A DNA stretch of 64,000 nt from JBEEOW01 sp041191405 (GTDB lineage: Bacteria; Bacteroidota; Bacteroidia; Cytophagales; UBA9547). This document shows, piece after piece, positions 33,748-42,119 of this stretch. Under the pieces are notes generated by a model. It was given only the letters and a program-made list of their open reading frames with translations, was not told the origin of the DNA and ran no database searches. Within the stretch, counting starts at the first letter, position 1, and every line of letters starts with the position of its first letter. Location of the stretch: NCBI GenBank assembly GCA_041191405.1, contig JBEEOW010000003.1:116095-180094 (forward strand), given 5' to 3'. The position numbers and the translations under genes are program-made.

Positions 33748-35733
33748 ATGAACTTTACAGTATTTCTGTCAAAACGCTCTATAAAATTCAATATTTCCCT
33801 TCTTTTAGGTTTGGTAAGTGTATTACTAATTGTGATATTGATTTCGTATTCAATTTTTAAATTGCGTCAAGTACAAATTGATAATTCAATTGCAACTGCT
33901 CAAAACTTGACAGAAAAGTATTCAGGGCAAATTAAATCTGATTTGGATGAAGCTGTTCAAACTGCCGAAGTAATATCAAATTCTTTTGCTTCGATTAAAA
34001 ATCCTTCAGCTCAGGTAAAACTTTCTAGAGATCAGGCTATTGCAATGCTTAAAGAGGTTTTGTTGAGTAAAAAAAATTTAGCAGGAACATGGACAATATG
34101 GGAGCCAGATGCTTTCGATAATAATGATGTATCTTATATAAATTCAATAGGAAATGATTCATTAACAGGTAGATTTATTCCTTATTGGACTCCAAATCCT
34201 GATGGTACAGTTGCATTGTCATCATTAACCGATTTTGAAGATGAAAATAATGCAAGATGGTATTATGTTCCTAAAAGTACTTCAAAAGAATATATTTATG
34301 CCTTAGATTATGCAGGTACTCACATGGTAAGTGCGTGTATGCCAATATTATATAATGGTAAGTTTTACGGTGTTGTTGGGGCTGATATTACATTGGATAC
34401 GCTTCAAAATTTAGCTAAAGGTATCAAGAAAAATATTTTTGATGGTCGTTCAATTGTAACTATCACAAACCAAGAAGATAAAGTTGTAGCTCATTCAGAA
34501 ACAGATAAATTCTTTTTAAAAGATGCAACTAAAGTTTTTACGGAATTTAAAGATCTTGCAAATAATAAAGAAAAGTCAAGTTACTTTATTAAAAATGATA
34601 CACTTGTTGCTTTTGCGCCAATTTTTTTAGGTAAAGATAAATCAAATTGGCAAGTTGCAATTAGGGTTCCTATGTCTGAAATTACTTCAAGTACATGGAC
34701 TCAATTGTATATTTATTTAGCAATTGGTATTATATTCATTATTATATGGATATTTGTAGCAGATTACATTATTAAAAAATTAACAAACCCGATTTTTGAA
34801 ATTGCAAACGCTGCTGAAAATATTGCAGTTGGGGATTTAACTTACAATGAAGTTGAGGTAACAAGTACAGAATTAGCAGTTTTAAATGAGGCATTTACAA
34901 AACTTGTTAAATCGCAGCAACATATTACCGAAGTTTGTGTTGGTATTTCGGAGGGAGATTTTAGTTTGCAAGCACAAGTAAAAGGTGAAAAAGATACATT
35001 AGGTGCTTCTGTAAATAAAATGATTAGTAATTTGAAAACTGCGGCTATTGAAGATTCTAAAAGAAATTGGATTTCGGATGGTTTGGCTAAGTTTTCAGAA
35101 ATTTTAAGAGAAAATAACGATTTCGAAAAATTAACATCATCAATAATTTCTGAATTGGTGAAATATGTAAAAGCAAATCAGGGTGGCTTATTTGTTCTTG
35201 AAGATGGAGTAGAAAGTAATTTACAATTGGTAGCTTCTTATGCTTATGATAGACGTAAATATATCAAGAGAACTATTGCTTTAAATGAAGGTTTGGTAGG
35301 TCAATGTTATTTAGAAAAAAGTAGAATTTATTTAACTGATGTTCCTTCTAATTATGTTTACATTACTTCTGGTGTAGGTAAAGCAACTCCTAGATGTGTA
35401 TTAATTGTACCATTGTTAGTTAACGAAAAAGTGGAAGGGGTAATAGAGATTGCTTCGTTCCAAAAATTTGAAGAACATGAGATTGCTTTCGTAGAGAAAG
35501 TTGCTGAAAGTATAGCTTCTACACTCTCAAATATTAAAATTAACATACAAACAGCTAAACTATTAGCTGAAACTCAGGAACAATCAGAGCAAATGCGTTC
35601 GCAAGAAGAAGAAATGAGGCAGAATCTTGAAGAGATGACCTCGATTCAAGAAGAAATGCAACGTAAAGAATATGAGTATATCAGTAGGATACAAGAACTA
35701 GAAGCTGATATTCAGGAATATAAGTATAGATAA
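33748..35733 (+). CDS. Transmembrane Cache-HAMP-GAF coiled-coil sensor without output domain
   Basis: The 661-residue protein has a membrane helix at ~17-38, then a periplasmic Cache-like domain (~40-320; VSACMPILYNGKFYGVVGADITLDTLQ is typical). A second helix (~325-345) leads to a HAMP linker (NPIFEIANAAENIAVGDL), a GAF domain (~455-600; VGQCYLEKSRIYLTDVP, VEGVIEIASFQKFEEHE) and a C-terminal coiled coil rich in Glu/Gln (EEMRQNLEEMTSIQEEMQRK). No kinase, cyclase, phosphatase or chemoreceptor tip is present. It may signal by protein contact through the coiled coil. The last three codons are part of a 32-bp hairpin. Confidence 0.85.
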   Translation: MNFTVFLSKRSIKFNISLLLGLVSVLLIVILISYSIFKLRQVQIDNSIATAQNLTEKYSGQIKSDLDEAVQTAEVISNSFASIKNPSAQVKLSRDQAIAMLKEVLLSKKNLAGTWTIWEPDAFDNNDVSYINSIGNDSLTGRFIPYWTPNPDGTVALSSLTDFEDENNARWYYVPKSTSKEYIYALDYAGTHMVSACMPILYNGKFYGVVGADITLDTLQNLAKGIKKNIFDGRSIVTITNQEDKVVAHSETDKFFLKDATKVFTEFKDLANNKEKSSYFIKNDTLVAFAPIFLGKDKSNWQVAIRVPMSEITSSTWTQLYIYLAIGIIFIIIWIFVADYIIKKLTNPIFEIANAAENIAVGDLTYNEVEVTSTELAVLNEAFTKLVKSQQHITEVCVGISEGDFSLQAQVKGEKDTLGASVNKMISNLKTAAIEDSKRNWISDGLAKFSEILRENNDFEKLTSSIISELVKYVKANQGGLFVLEDGVESNLQLVASYAYDRRKYIKRTIALNEGLVGQCYLEKSRIYLTDVPSNYVYITSGVGKATPRCVLIVPLLVNEKVEGVIEIASFQKFEEHEIAFVEKVAESIASTLSNIKINIQTAKLLAETQEQSEQMRSQEEEMRQNLEEMTSIQEEMQRKEYEYISRIQELEADIQEYKYR

Positions 35734-35791
35734 TACCAATAAAAAAGGGATTTGCGAAAGCAAATCCCTTTTTTATTGGTATTATCTATAC
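35724..35791. terminator. 32-bp perfect hairpin with GAAA loop spanning a stop codon
   Basis: Positions 35724-35755 are perfectly complementary to 35760-35791, leaving the tetraloop GAAA. The stop codon of the sensor gene is inside the left arm. AAAAAAGGG/CCCTTTTTT in the stem gives a T run on either strand, so it should work as a bidirectional terminator. Confidence 0.85.
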
Positions 35792-35792
35792 A

Positions 35793-35848
35793 AAGTATTA
35801 TGTATTAAGTATCAAATATTAGGTCTAAAGTCTTTAATCTAGAATCTA
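35793..35848 (-). repeat. Heptad repeat tract, 8 units
   Basis: AAGTATT, ATGTATT, AAGTATC, AAATATT, AGGTCTA, AAGTCTT, TAATCTA, GAATCTA run in phase. The last unit contains the stop codon (minus strand) of the gene that ends at 35846. Confidence 0.8.
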
Positions 35849-36280
35849 CTTCTTCAAATTCTCTTGAATTATTTCTTCTAATAAATCATAAAGAGAATCT
35901 TCTTTTATTGATTCAGATGTGATATTTTTTAATTCGTTCAAAGCGTCAAGTCTTTCTGCTTTGGAAATATAAGTTTTTAATAACCTACGATAAATAGTAA
36001 AAGTAGTTTGAGTTGCATTTCTTTTTAATGATTGTTTTAAAGCAACTTCATAACCATCAATAGCTTCAATAAGTTTGATTATTGGGTTTTCTTCTCCAAA
36101 ATCAACAGCTAGGTTATTTTCAATTAGAATAAAAATAGGTTCTAAAATTTTGTATCTGAATCCAATATTGGCACTTATTTCATCAACTAATTGATTTGAA
36201 GTATCATTTAGTTCATCTTCTGTAATTGGATTGGCAATTTTTTCTTGAAAAGTTGCTAAAATACTGTATATATTGCTCAT
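35846..36280 (-). CDS. Hypothetical protein, helical
   Basis: The 144-residue protein is acidic and almost entirely helical by composition (for example AERLDALNELKNITSESIKEDSLYDLLEEIIQENLKK). It has no signal peptide, membrane segment or recognisable motif. I do not recognise the family. It lies between the sensor gene (convergent) and ribD; the 77-base gap from ribD allows co-transcription. Confidence 0.6.
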   Translation of the reverse strand: MSNIYSILATFQEKIANPITEDELNDTSNQLVDEISANIGFRYKILEPIFILIENNLAVDFGEENPIIKLIEAIDGYEVALKQSLKRNATQTTFTIYRRLLKTYISKAERLDALNELKNITSESIKEDSLYDLLEEIIQENLKK

Positions 36281-36357
36281 TGAAGTATTATTTAAGGTTG
36301 TTTAATTATTTGTAAAAGTACCTATTTTTTAGGAGAAATTTAGATTATAATATTTAC

Positions 36358-37392
36358 CTAAGGCTCCCTATAATAAATATGCAATTTGTCATTTAGTACA
36401 TTTATTTCTTGGTGAGGTGCACTGCGTAAACTAGGTGCTTGTAAACCTTCTACAAAGTATTTTTTCTGAGCGGTAAATACCCTCGCTTCGTCCCACAAAC
36501 CAGCTTCTAAGAAATAGTTAATAGTACCTGTACCTCCTTCAATAATAAGCGATTGTATATTTTCTTTATGTAATGTTCTAAGAATATTTTCAGGAGATGT
36601 ATCCGAGCAAAGAATGTATTTAATGTTGTCGTTTACATTTTCTTTGTGTTTGTTAAGCACAATAGTTTTTGCTGCATCATTGAAAATATTGTGCGTTTTG
36701 GGGATGTTCAACATTGGGTCAAGCAACACACGAACAGGATTTTTACCTGGCCAAAAACGTGTAGTTAGGCTCGGATTGTCGATGTAAGCCGTATTTGGTC
36801 CAACCAAAATAGCATCCTCTTCAGAACGCCACTTGTGCACCCATTTCCTTGACAAATCATTGCTAATCCATTTACTATCAAAGTTGGGTTGCGCAATAAA
36901 TCCATCTCTAGTTTGTGCCCATTTTAAAATTATATACGGACGCTTTTCTTGGTGAAAAGTAAAAAAACGTTTGTTCATCGCTTCGGCTTCGTTGCCAAGT
37001 AAACCTACAGAAACCTTAATTCCAGCTTCTTTTAATAAAGCTACACCTTTTCCTGCCACCAATGGATTTGGGTCGAGTGATGCAATAATTACATGTTTAA
37101 TCCCAGATTTGATAATTAAATCAGCGCAAGGAGGTGTTTTGCCATGATGTGCACAAGGTTCTAATGTAACATACATGGTACTTTCGGGTAGCAAATCAAG
37201 GTTTTCAACAGAAGCAATAGCATTTGGTTCGGCATGTAAGCCACCAAAAAACTTATGCCAACCCTCGCCAATAATTTTTCCTTGATGTAATATTACGCAG
37301 CCAACCATTGGGTTTGGACTCACTTTTTCTTTACCTAATTTGGCAAGTTCGAGCGCACGGCGCATATATACATGATGTGGAAAATTATTCAT
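36358..37392 (-). CDS. ribD: Riboflavin biosynthesis protein RibD
   Basis: Bifunctional deaminase/reductase acting on the pyrimidine product of GTP cyclohydrolase II. The 344-residue protein has the N-terminal cytidine-deaminase-like zinc site (HAEPNAI with PCAHHGKTPPCADLI) and a C-terminal reductase domain (~145-340; KWAQTRDGFIAQP, IIEGGTGTINYFLEAGLWDEARVF). Other rib genes are not in the window. It is divergent from prmC, with only 70 bases between the two starts. Confidence 0.95.
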   Translation of the reverse strand: MNNFPHHVYMRRALELAKLGKEKVSPNPMVGCVILHQGKIIGEGWHKFFGGLHAEPNAIASVENLDLLPESTMYVTLEPCAHHGKTPPCADLIIKSGIKHVIIASLDPNPLVAGKGVALLKEAGIKVSVGLLGNEAEAMNKRFFTFHQEKRPYIILKWAQTRDGFIAQPNFDSKWISNDLSRKWVHKWRSEEDAILVGPNTAYIDNPSLTTRFWPGKNPVRVLLDPMLNIPKTHNIFNDAAKTIVLNKHKENVNDNIKYILCSDTSPENILRTLHKENIQSLIIEGGTGTINYFLEAGLWDEARVFTAQKKYFVEGLQAPSLRSAPHQEINVLNDKLHIYYREP

Positions 37393-37462
37393 AATCTTGG
37401 TTTGAGATAACTATTATTCAAAGCTAATCGCTTATCTTTAATATTCAAAAATAATATTTCAG

Positions 37463-38320
37463 TTGAACGCACAAGAATTATATCAATCAGCACATAATCA
37501 GCTTAGTAAGGTTTGTGAAATAAATGAAGCAAAAGCAATAATTAAAATTCTGATTTCAGAAATGACTCATTTTACATTTACTGAAATTATGTTTGGTAAA
37601 GATTTACCTGCTGATTTTGATTTTGAAAAGTTCAATGATTCACTTGATAGATTATTAAAAAATGAACCAATTCAATATATTTTAGGAAAAGCCCCATTTT
37701 TAGAACGTGATTTTTTTGTTCAACAAGGTGTATTAATTCCCAGACCCGAAACGGAAGAGCTGGTTGTAAAAATATTGGCAGATTTACCAGCCAATGCCCA
37801 AATTATGGATATTGGTACAGGTAGTGGTTGTATTGCTATCAGTTTGGCGTTGGCAAATAATGATTACAAGGTTTTTGCTGTTGATGTAAGCGAGGAGGTG
37901 ATTCCTGTTGTAACAAAAAACAAAGAATTGTTACAAGCCAATAATCTGAACATCATCAAAGCCAATATTTTAACAGAAGTTGAGAAGTTGCTAGGTTTAG
38001 GCAAATTTGATTGTATTGTGAGTAATCCGCCGTATGTAACTGAGGCTGAAAAGAACTTGATGAAGGCAAATGTGCTTGATTATGAACCTGATTTGGCATT
38101 GTTTGTTTCGAATGAAAATCCATTGTTATTTTATAATGCCATTGCAGATGCAGGATTGAAATTATTAAAACCTGGCGGACAGCTTTGGTTTGAAATTAAT
38201 GAACATTTTGGTAAAGAAACTTGCGAAATGCTCATAAAAAAAGGGTACCAATCGGTAAGCCTTTTTAAAGATTTTCATGAAAAAGATAGAATGGTGAAGG
38301 CGGTATATTTTGATAAATAA
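37463..38320 (+). CDS. prmC: Peptide chain release factor N5-glutamine methyltransferase
   Basis: Methylates the GGQ glutamine of release factors RF1 and RF2. The 285-residue protein has the helical N-terminal domain, IPRPETEELV, the SAM motif IMDIGTGSGCIAISLAL and the catalytic NPPY in CIVSNPPYVTEAE. The start is TTG at 37463. No ATG or GTG lies at the right place, and the frame aligns with the family from this point, so a TTG start is inferred. Confidence 0.95.
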   Translation: MNAQELYQSAHNQLSKVCEINEAKAIIKILISEMTHFTFTEIMFGKDLPADFDFEKFNDSLDRLLKNEPIQYILGKAPFLERDFFVQQGVLIPRPETEELVVKILADLPANAQIMDIGTGSGCIAISLALANNDYKVFAVDVSEEVIPVVTKNKELLQANNLNIIKANILTEVEKLLGLGKFDCIVSNPPYVTEAEKNLMKANVLDYEPDLALFVSNENPLLFYNAIADAGLKLLKPGGQLWFEINEHFGKETCEMLIKKGYQSVSLFKDFHEKDRMVKAVYFDK

Positions 38321-38346
38321 TTACAGTATTAAAATCACATTTCTTT

Positions 38347-38362
38347 TGGCACAGTCATTGAA
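38347..38362 (+). promoter_or_regulatory. Sigma-54-like sequence upstream of lon
   Basis: TGGCAC, five bases, then TTGAA resembles the -24/-12 consensus TGGCAC-N5-TTGCA, with one mismatch at the critical C of the -12 GC. It is 84 bases before the lon start. It is reported as a possible control site, not a confirmed promoter. Confidence 0.3.
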
Positions 38363-38446
38363 CAGTAGTACCCCAATCTTTTATTTACCTTTATGTTAAG
38401 GTAAAATGAATTGAATATGTCATTATGACACTAAAACTTATTTGAT

Positions 38447-40918
38447 ATGAGTAATTTACCAACTATAAATAGTGTATTTTTTGAAGCCGACGAGGATACT
38501 GAAGCCTCTGAAATTATTCCTTTGTTTAACAATTCAGTTGAAGATGACGCTAAAATTGGAAAGTCAGTTGATGAGTTGCCAATTTTACCTGTAAGAAATA
38601 TGGTAATGTTTCCTGGGGTAATTGTTCCTGTAACAGTTACTCGCCAGAAGGCTATTAAACTTATTAAAAAAGTTAATAAAGGAAATAAATTGGTTGGTGT
38701 TGTAACTTTATCGAATAACGCAACCGAAGATCCACAGTTTGAAGATTTGTATAAGGTAGGTACAATAGTTACTATCTTGAAAATGATATCTTTACCTGAT
38801 GGTAATACTACAATTATTATTCAAGGTAAGAAACGTTTTGAAGTAGAAGAATACTTAAAAAACGACCCATATATTACTGCCAAAGTAAAAGTGTTGGAGG
38901 ATAAATTTCCTGCACGTCCAAACAAAGAAGTAAAGGCTTTAATGGATTCTTTGCGTCAATCTGCATTGAAAATATTAAAGTTAAACCCTGAAATTCCTCG
39001 TGAAGCACAAGTAGCCATTGATAATATTGATTCAAATGTATTTTTGATTCAATTTTTGGCATCGAATGTAAATGCTGAAATTAAGGATAAACAAACACTT
39101 TTAGAGCAAAATGATTTACTTGAGTGCGCCTCAAGTTTATTAGGTTTGATGAATAAGGATATTCAATTTTTAGAAATAAAAAGAGATATTCATTCAAAAG
39201 TACATACCGACCTCGATAAAGAACAACGAAACTATTATCTGCGTCAGCAAATAAAAGTGTTACAAGAGGAATTAGGTATGGAAAGTACTGACCAAGAAGT
39301 TGATAATTTGAGACTTAGGGGCGAGGTTAAACCTTGGTCGGAGACTATAGCTAAACATTTTCATAAGGAGTTAAACAAAGTATTGCGCTTAAATCCACAG
39401 TCAGCTGAGTTTCCTTTGCAGATGAATTATGTGGAATTTTTGCTTGATTTGCCTTGGAACGAATACACAAAAGATAATTTTGATTTAGAAAGAGCTAAGA
39501 AAATACTTAACGCCGATCATTTTGGTTTAGAAAAAGTGAAAGAGCGAATAGTGGAATATTTGGCTGTTTTGAAATTAAAAGCTGATATGAAAGCACCTAT
39601 ATTATTGCTTTATGGACCTCCCGGTGTTGGTAAAACTTCGTTAGGAAAATCTATTGCAAAATCATTGGGACGTAAATATGTCAGAATGGCACTAGGTGGC
39701 GTACATGATGAAGCTGAAATGCGTGGTCACAGAAAAACCTATATCGGTGCAATGGCTGGTAAAATTATTCAAGGAATGAAAAAAGCGGGTTCGTCGAATC
39801 CTGTTTTTGTACTTGATGAAATTGATAAATTAGGAGGTAGCCACAGAGGAGACCCAGCGTCGGCTTTACTTGAAATTCTTGACCCAGAGCAAAATCATGC
39901 TTTTACAGATAATTATCTTGAAGTTGAGTATGACTTATCTAAAGTATTATTTATTGCAACTGCCAATTCATTAGATACCATTCATCCTGCATTATTAGAT
40001 AGGATGGAAATTCTAGAAGTGAATGGTTATACTGTTGAAGAAAAAGTTGAAATAGCTAAAAAATACTTGGTTCCGAAACAACGTAAAGAACATGGTTTGG
40101 AAACTGGTGATTTTTCAATTACACAAGATGGTTTAGTGAAGCTTGTTGATGATTACACTCGTGAATCAGGTGTGCGTTCATTAGACCGACAAATTGCTAA
40201 GTTAATGCGTAAAATTGCAGTCAAAAAAGCTACTGCGACTCCATATACTAAATCAATAAAAGCAAAAGAGGTTGTAAATTTACTTGGTGCTGAGTTGTAC
40301 GAACGTGAAACCTATGATAATCTGGATATTGCAGGAATTGTAACTGGTTTGGCGTGGACAAGTGTTGGTGGTGTGATTCTTAGTATAGAATCAAACTTAA
40401 CTCGTGGAAAAGGGAAAATTACACTTTCGGGGCAACTAGGAGATGTAATGAAAGAATCGGCATCGGCGGCGTTCACATGTTTAAAATCAAAAGCTGATGA
40501 GTTAGGTATTGATTACCGTTTGTTTGACCAATACGATTTACATGTGCATTTACCAGCTGGGGCAACTCCAAAAGACGGTCCATCGGCAGGAATAACCATG
40601 TTTACATCATTTGCATCGGTTTATACACAACGTAAAGTTAGAGAAAATTTAGCCATGACAGGTGAAATTACTTTAACAGGAAAAGTATTACCAGTAGGAG
40701 GGATTAAAGAAAAAATATTGGCAGCAAAACGAGTTGGCGTAACAGATATTATTATGTGTTACAAAAACGAAAAAGATGTGTTAGAGATTGAAGCAGAATA
40801 TATTAAAGGTCTAACAATACACTATGTTCGTCAGGTAGATGAAGTAATTAAGATTGCACTATTACCTGAAAAAGTAAAACAAGAATTGAAGTTTACTTTA
40901 ACTGAAGAAAAAACGTAA
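38447..40918 (+). CDS. lon: ATP-dependent protease Lon
   Basis: Cytoplasmic AAA+ protease degrading misfolded and regulatory proteins. The 823-residue protein has the N-terminal LON domain (LPILPVRNMVMFPGVIVPV), a coiled-coil linker, and the AAA+ module with Walker A GPPGVGKTSLGKSIA (~390) and Walker B VFVLDEIDKLG. The C-terminal serine protease domain has Ser in TPKDGPSAGITMFTS (~710) and Lys in LTGKVLPVGGIKEKILAAKR (~752). It is a single gene; heptad tracts follow it. Confidence 0.98.
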   Translation: MSNLPTINSVFFEADEDTEASEIIPLFNNSVEDDAKIGKSVDELPILPVRNMVMFPGVIVPVTVTRQKAIKLIKKVNKGNKLVGVVTLSNNATEDPQFEDLYKVGTIVTILKMISLPDGNTTIIIQGKKRFEVEEYLKNDPYITAKVKVLEDKFPARPNKEVKALMDSLRQSALKILKLNPEIPREAQVAIDNIDSNVFLIQFLASNVNAEIKDKQTLLEQNDLLECASSLLGLMNKDIQFLEIKRDIHSKVHTDLDKEQRNYYLRQQIKVLQEELGMESTDQEVDNLRLRGEVKPWSETIAKHFHKELNKVLRLNPQSAEFPLQMNYVEFLLDLPWNEYTKDNFDLERAKKILNADHFGLEKVKERIVEYLAVLKLKADMKAPILLLYGPPGVGKTSLGKSIAKSLGRKYVRMALGGVHDEAEMRGHRKTYIGAMAGKIIQGMKKAGSSNPVFVLDEIDKLGGSHRGDPASALLEILDPEQNHAFTDNYLEVEYDLSKVLFIATANSLDTIHPALLDRMEILEVNGYTVEEKVEIAKKYLVPKQRKEHGLETGDFSITQDGLVKLVDDYTRESGVRSLDRQIAKLMRKIAVKKATATPYTKSIKAKEVVNLLGAELYERETYDNLDIAGIVTGLAWTSVGGVILSIESNLTRGKGKITLSGQLGDVMKESASAAFTCLKSKADELGIDYRLFDQYDLHVHLPAGATPKDGPSAGITMFTSFASVYTQRKVRENLAMTGEITLTGKVLPVGGIKEKILAAKRVGVTDIIMCYKNEKDVLEIEAEYIKGLTIHYVRQVDEVIKIALLPEKVKQELKFTLTEEKT

Positions 40919-40922
40919 TTAG

Positions 40923-40964
40923 TTAATAATTAATAATTAATAATTAATAATTAATAATTAATAA
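40923..40964 (+). repeat. Perfect TTAATAA heptad repeat, 6 units
   Basis: Six exact copies of TTAATAA plus a partial seventh begin 5 bases after the lon stop codon. The 7-base period matches the degenerate tract that follows at 40972. Confidence 0.9.
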
Positions 40965-40971
40965 TTAAATT

Positions 40972-41034
40972 CTAAAGTCTTTAATCTTAAGTCTTCTGTC
41001 TTAAGTCTTACGTCTAACATCTAAAATCTCAATA
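40972..41034 (-). repeat. Degenerate heptad repeat tract, 9 units
   Basis: CTAAAGT, CTTTAAT, CTTAAGT, CTTCTGT, CTTAAGT, CTTACGT, CTAACAT, CTAAAAT, CTCAATA are in strict 7-base phase, each starting with CT. It ends 6 bases before the start codon at 41041. Confidence 0.85.
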
Positions 41035-41040
41035 AAAAAT

Positions 41041-41223
41041 ATGGGACGCAAAAAGAAAGATGATACAAAATCGAATGTTGCCAAGGTAAATCCAGCTTTA
41101 GGTGATTTTGAGATTTCTATAAACTCATTTGGAGAAATTGTAACTAATTATGATTTAGATAAAATAAATGATTTTTTAGATAAAAATGTGGAAGATAAAA
41201 AGTTGAAAGATAGGAAAGAGTAG
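41041..41223 (+). CDS. Small hypothetical protein
   Basis: A 60-residue, highly charged protein: a basic N-terminus (MGRKKKDDTKSNVAK), then LGDFEISINSFGEIVTNYDLDKINDFLDKN, then an acidic/basic tail. It has no signal peptide or membrane helix. The plausible secondary structure (beta hairpin then helix) and lack of other open frames support coding, but it is short and unrecognised. It lies between two heptad tracts. Confidence 0.6.
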   Translation: MGRKKKDDTKSNVAKVNPALGDFEISINSFGEIVTNYDLDKINDFLDKNVEDKKLKDRKE

Positions 41224-41225
41224 GG

Positions 41226-41260
41226 GAGAAGTTGGAAGTTTAGGGTTCAGAGTTTAATGT
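41226..41260 (+). repeat. Short heptad tract, 5 units
   Basis: GAGAAGT, TGGAAGT, TTAGGGT, TCAGAGT, TTAATGT in phase, immediately after the 60-codon gene and before a long hairpin. It is degenerate, so confidence is lower than for the others. Confidence 0.55.
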
Positions 41261-41262
41261 TT

Positions 41263-41311
41263 TAAAAATAGATGGGAGTTTTGCCTTCGGCAAAACTCCC
41301 ATCTATTTTTA
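41263..41311. terminator. 23-bp perfect hairpin (core shared with 42026-42072)
   Basis: 41263-41285 pairs perfectly with 41289-41311 around a TTC triloop. Its core, GTTTTGCCTTCGGCAAAAC, also occurs in reverse orientation in the hairpin at 42026-42072. A/T runs at both ends allow bidirectional termination between the convergent genes. Confidence 0.82.
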
Positions 41312-41315
41312 TTTA

Positions 41316-41371
41316 ACTGATTACTGAATACCGAAAACTGAATACCGAAAACTGATTACTGAAAACTACTT
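41316..41371 (+). repeat. Heptad repeat tract, 8 units (ACTGAAT/ACCGAAA type)
   Basis: ACTGATT, ACTGAAT, ACCGAAA, ACTGAAT, ACCGAAA, ACTGATT, ACTGAAA, ACTACTT in phase. The final unit covers the stop codon of the minus-strand methyltransferase. Rotated, the units read GAATACC/GATTACT, close to the TAATACC units at 29701. Confidence 0.85.
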
Positions 41372-41974
41372 CCCAAGCACAGCAAAAACAAACTTTTGAG
41401 TTGTATTAAAAGGCGTTAAATGGTCAATATATTCAGATTCTAATAATTTTAAGAAGTCGAATTTAGCTTCCAAAAGTTCCGTTGAATATTGCGTAATTTC
41501 AATACCTGAGCATTTTATTGGACCATTTATAGCAAATGTACCGATGATTAATTTGCCATTTTCATTTAAAGATTGAGCCAATATTGAAGTATAATATTGT
41601 TTCTCTTTTTCTTCATTTAAAAAATGAAATACAGCTCTATCATGCCAAATATAATATTTTTCAGTTGGTACAAATGTGGTTATATCTGTAACTATCCATT
41701 TTACTTTCTGAGCTGAATCTCCAAGTCTAAGTTTTGCTTTTTCAATGGCAGTTGCTGAAATATCTAGCACTGTAATATTAGTATATCCTAATGCTAATAA
41801 GTTATCTACCAATAAACTATCTCCTCCTCCAATATCAATGATGGAAGCATTTTTATCTTTAACATATTTCTCAAAATACGCTAAAGAAACTTTTGGCTTT
41901 TCTTGAAACCAACTTACTTCATTGATAGCTTTTGTTTGGTAAATATTTTCCCAATGTGCTTGTTTGCTGTTCAT
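41366..41974 (-). CDS. Class I SAM-dependent methyltransferase
   Basis: The 202-residue protein has the class I methyltransferase fold: the SAM-binding glycine motif SIIDIGGGDSLLVDNLLALGY, the acidic residue at ITVLDISATAIEKAK, and WHDRAVFHFLNEEKEKQYY. The N-terminus HWENIYQTKAINEVSWFQEKP is typical of a Bacteroidota/proteobacterial family sometimes annotated as thiopurine- or trans-aconitate-methyltransferase-like. The substrate is unknown. The gene is bracketed by two related hairpins and by heptad tracts. Confidence 0.85.
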   Translation of the reverse strand: MNSKQAHWENIYQTKAINEVSWFQEKPKVSLAYFEKYVKDKNASIIDIGGGDSLLVDNLLALGYTNITVLDISATAIEKAKLRLGDSAQKVKWIVTDITTFVPTEKYYIWHDRAVFHFLNEEKEKQYYTSILAQSLNENGKLIIGTFAINGPIKCSGIEITQYSTELLEAKFDFLKLLESEYIDHLTPFNTTQKFVFAVLGK

Positions 41975-41979
41975 TTTTA

Positions 41980-42035
41980 GTTAAGGGTTAAGAATTTAGA
42001 ATTTAGAGTTTAGAGTTTAGAGTTTAGAGTTTATT
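41980..42035 (-). repeat. Heptad repeat tract, 8 units (GTTTAGA type)
   Basis: GTTAAGG, GTTAAGA, ATTTAGA, ATTTAGA, then three exact GTTTAGA and a final GTTTATT, in strict phase. On the minus strand the unit is TAAACTC. It begins 5 bases upstream of the methyltransferase start and merges with the left arm of the next hairpin. Confidence 0.88.
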
Positions 42036-42072
42036 GAGAGTTTTGCCGAAGGCAAAACTCTCAATAAACTCT
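42026..42072. terminator. 22-bp perfect hairpin (core shared with 41263-41311)
   Basis: 42026-42047 pairs perfectly with 42051-42072 around a GAA triloop. The inner 23 bases are the reverse complement of the core of the hairpin at 41263-41311. It lies just past the stop of the rhodanese gene on the minus strand. Confidence 0.8.
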
Positions 42073-42084
42073 TTTTGGGTATTT

Positions 42085-42119
42085 AATACTTAATACTTAA
42101 TACTCAGTACCAATAACTA
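42085..42119 (+). repeat. Heptad repeat tract, 5 units (AATACTT type)
   Basis: AATACTT, AATACTT, AATACTC, AGTACCA, ATAACTA in phase. The last unit contains the stop codon of the minus-strand gene ending at 42117. Confidence 0.8.

Noticed and set aside
35793..35848. Heptad tracts simply being part of terminators
   Set aside because: They lie beside, not within, the hairpins in most cases, and several tracts (for example 46282 and 47228) have no hairpin nearby.
41276..41298. UUCG tetraloop in the shared hairpin core
   Set aside because: In the perfectly paired register the loop is the triloop TTC (or GAA on the other strand); a cUUCGg loop would need a bulge.
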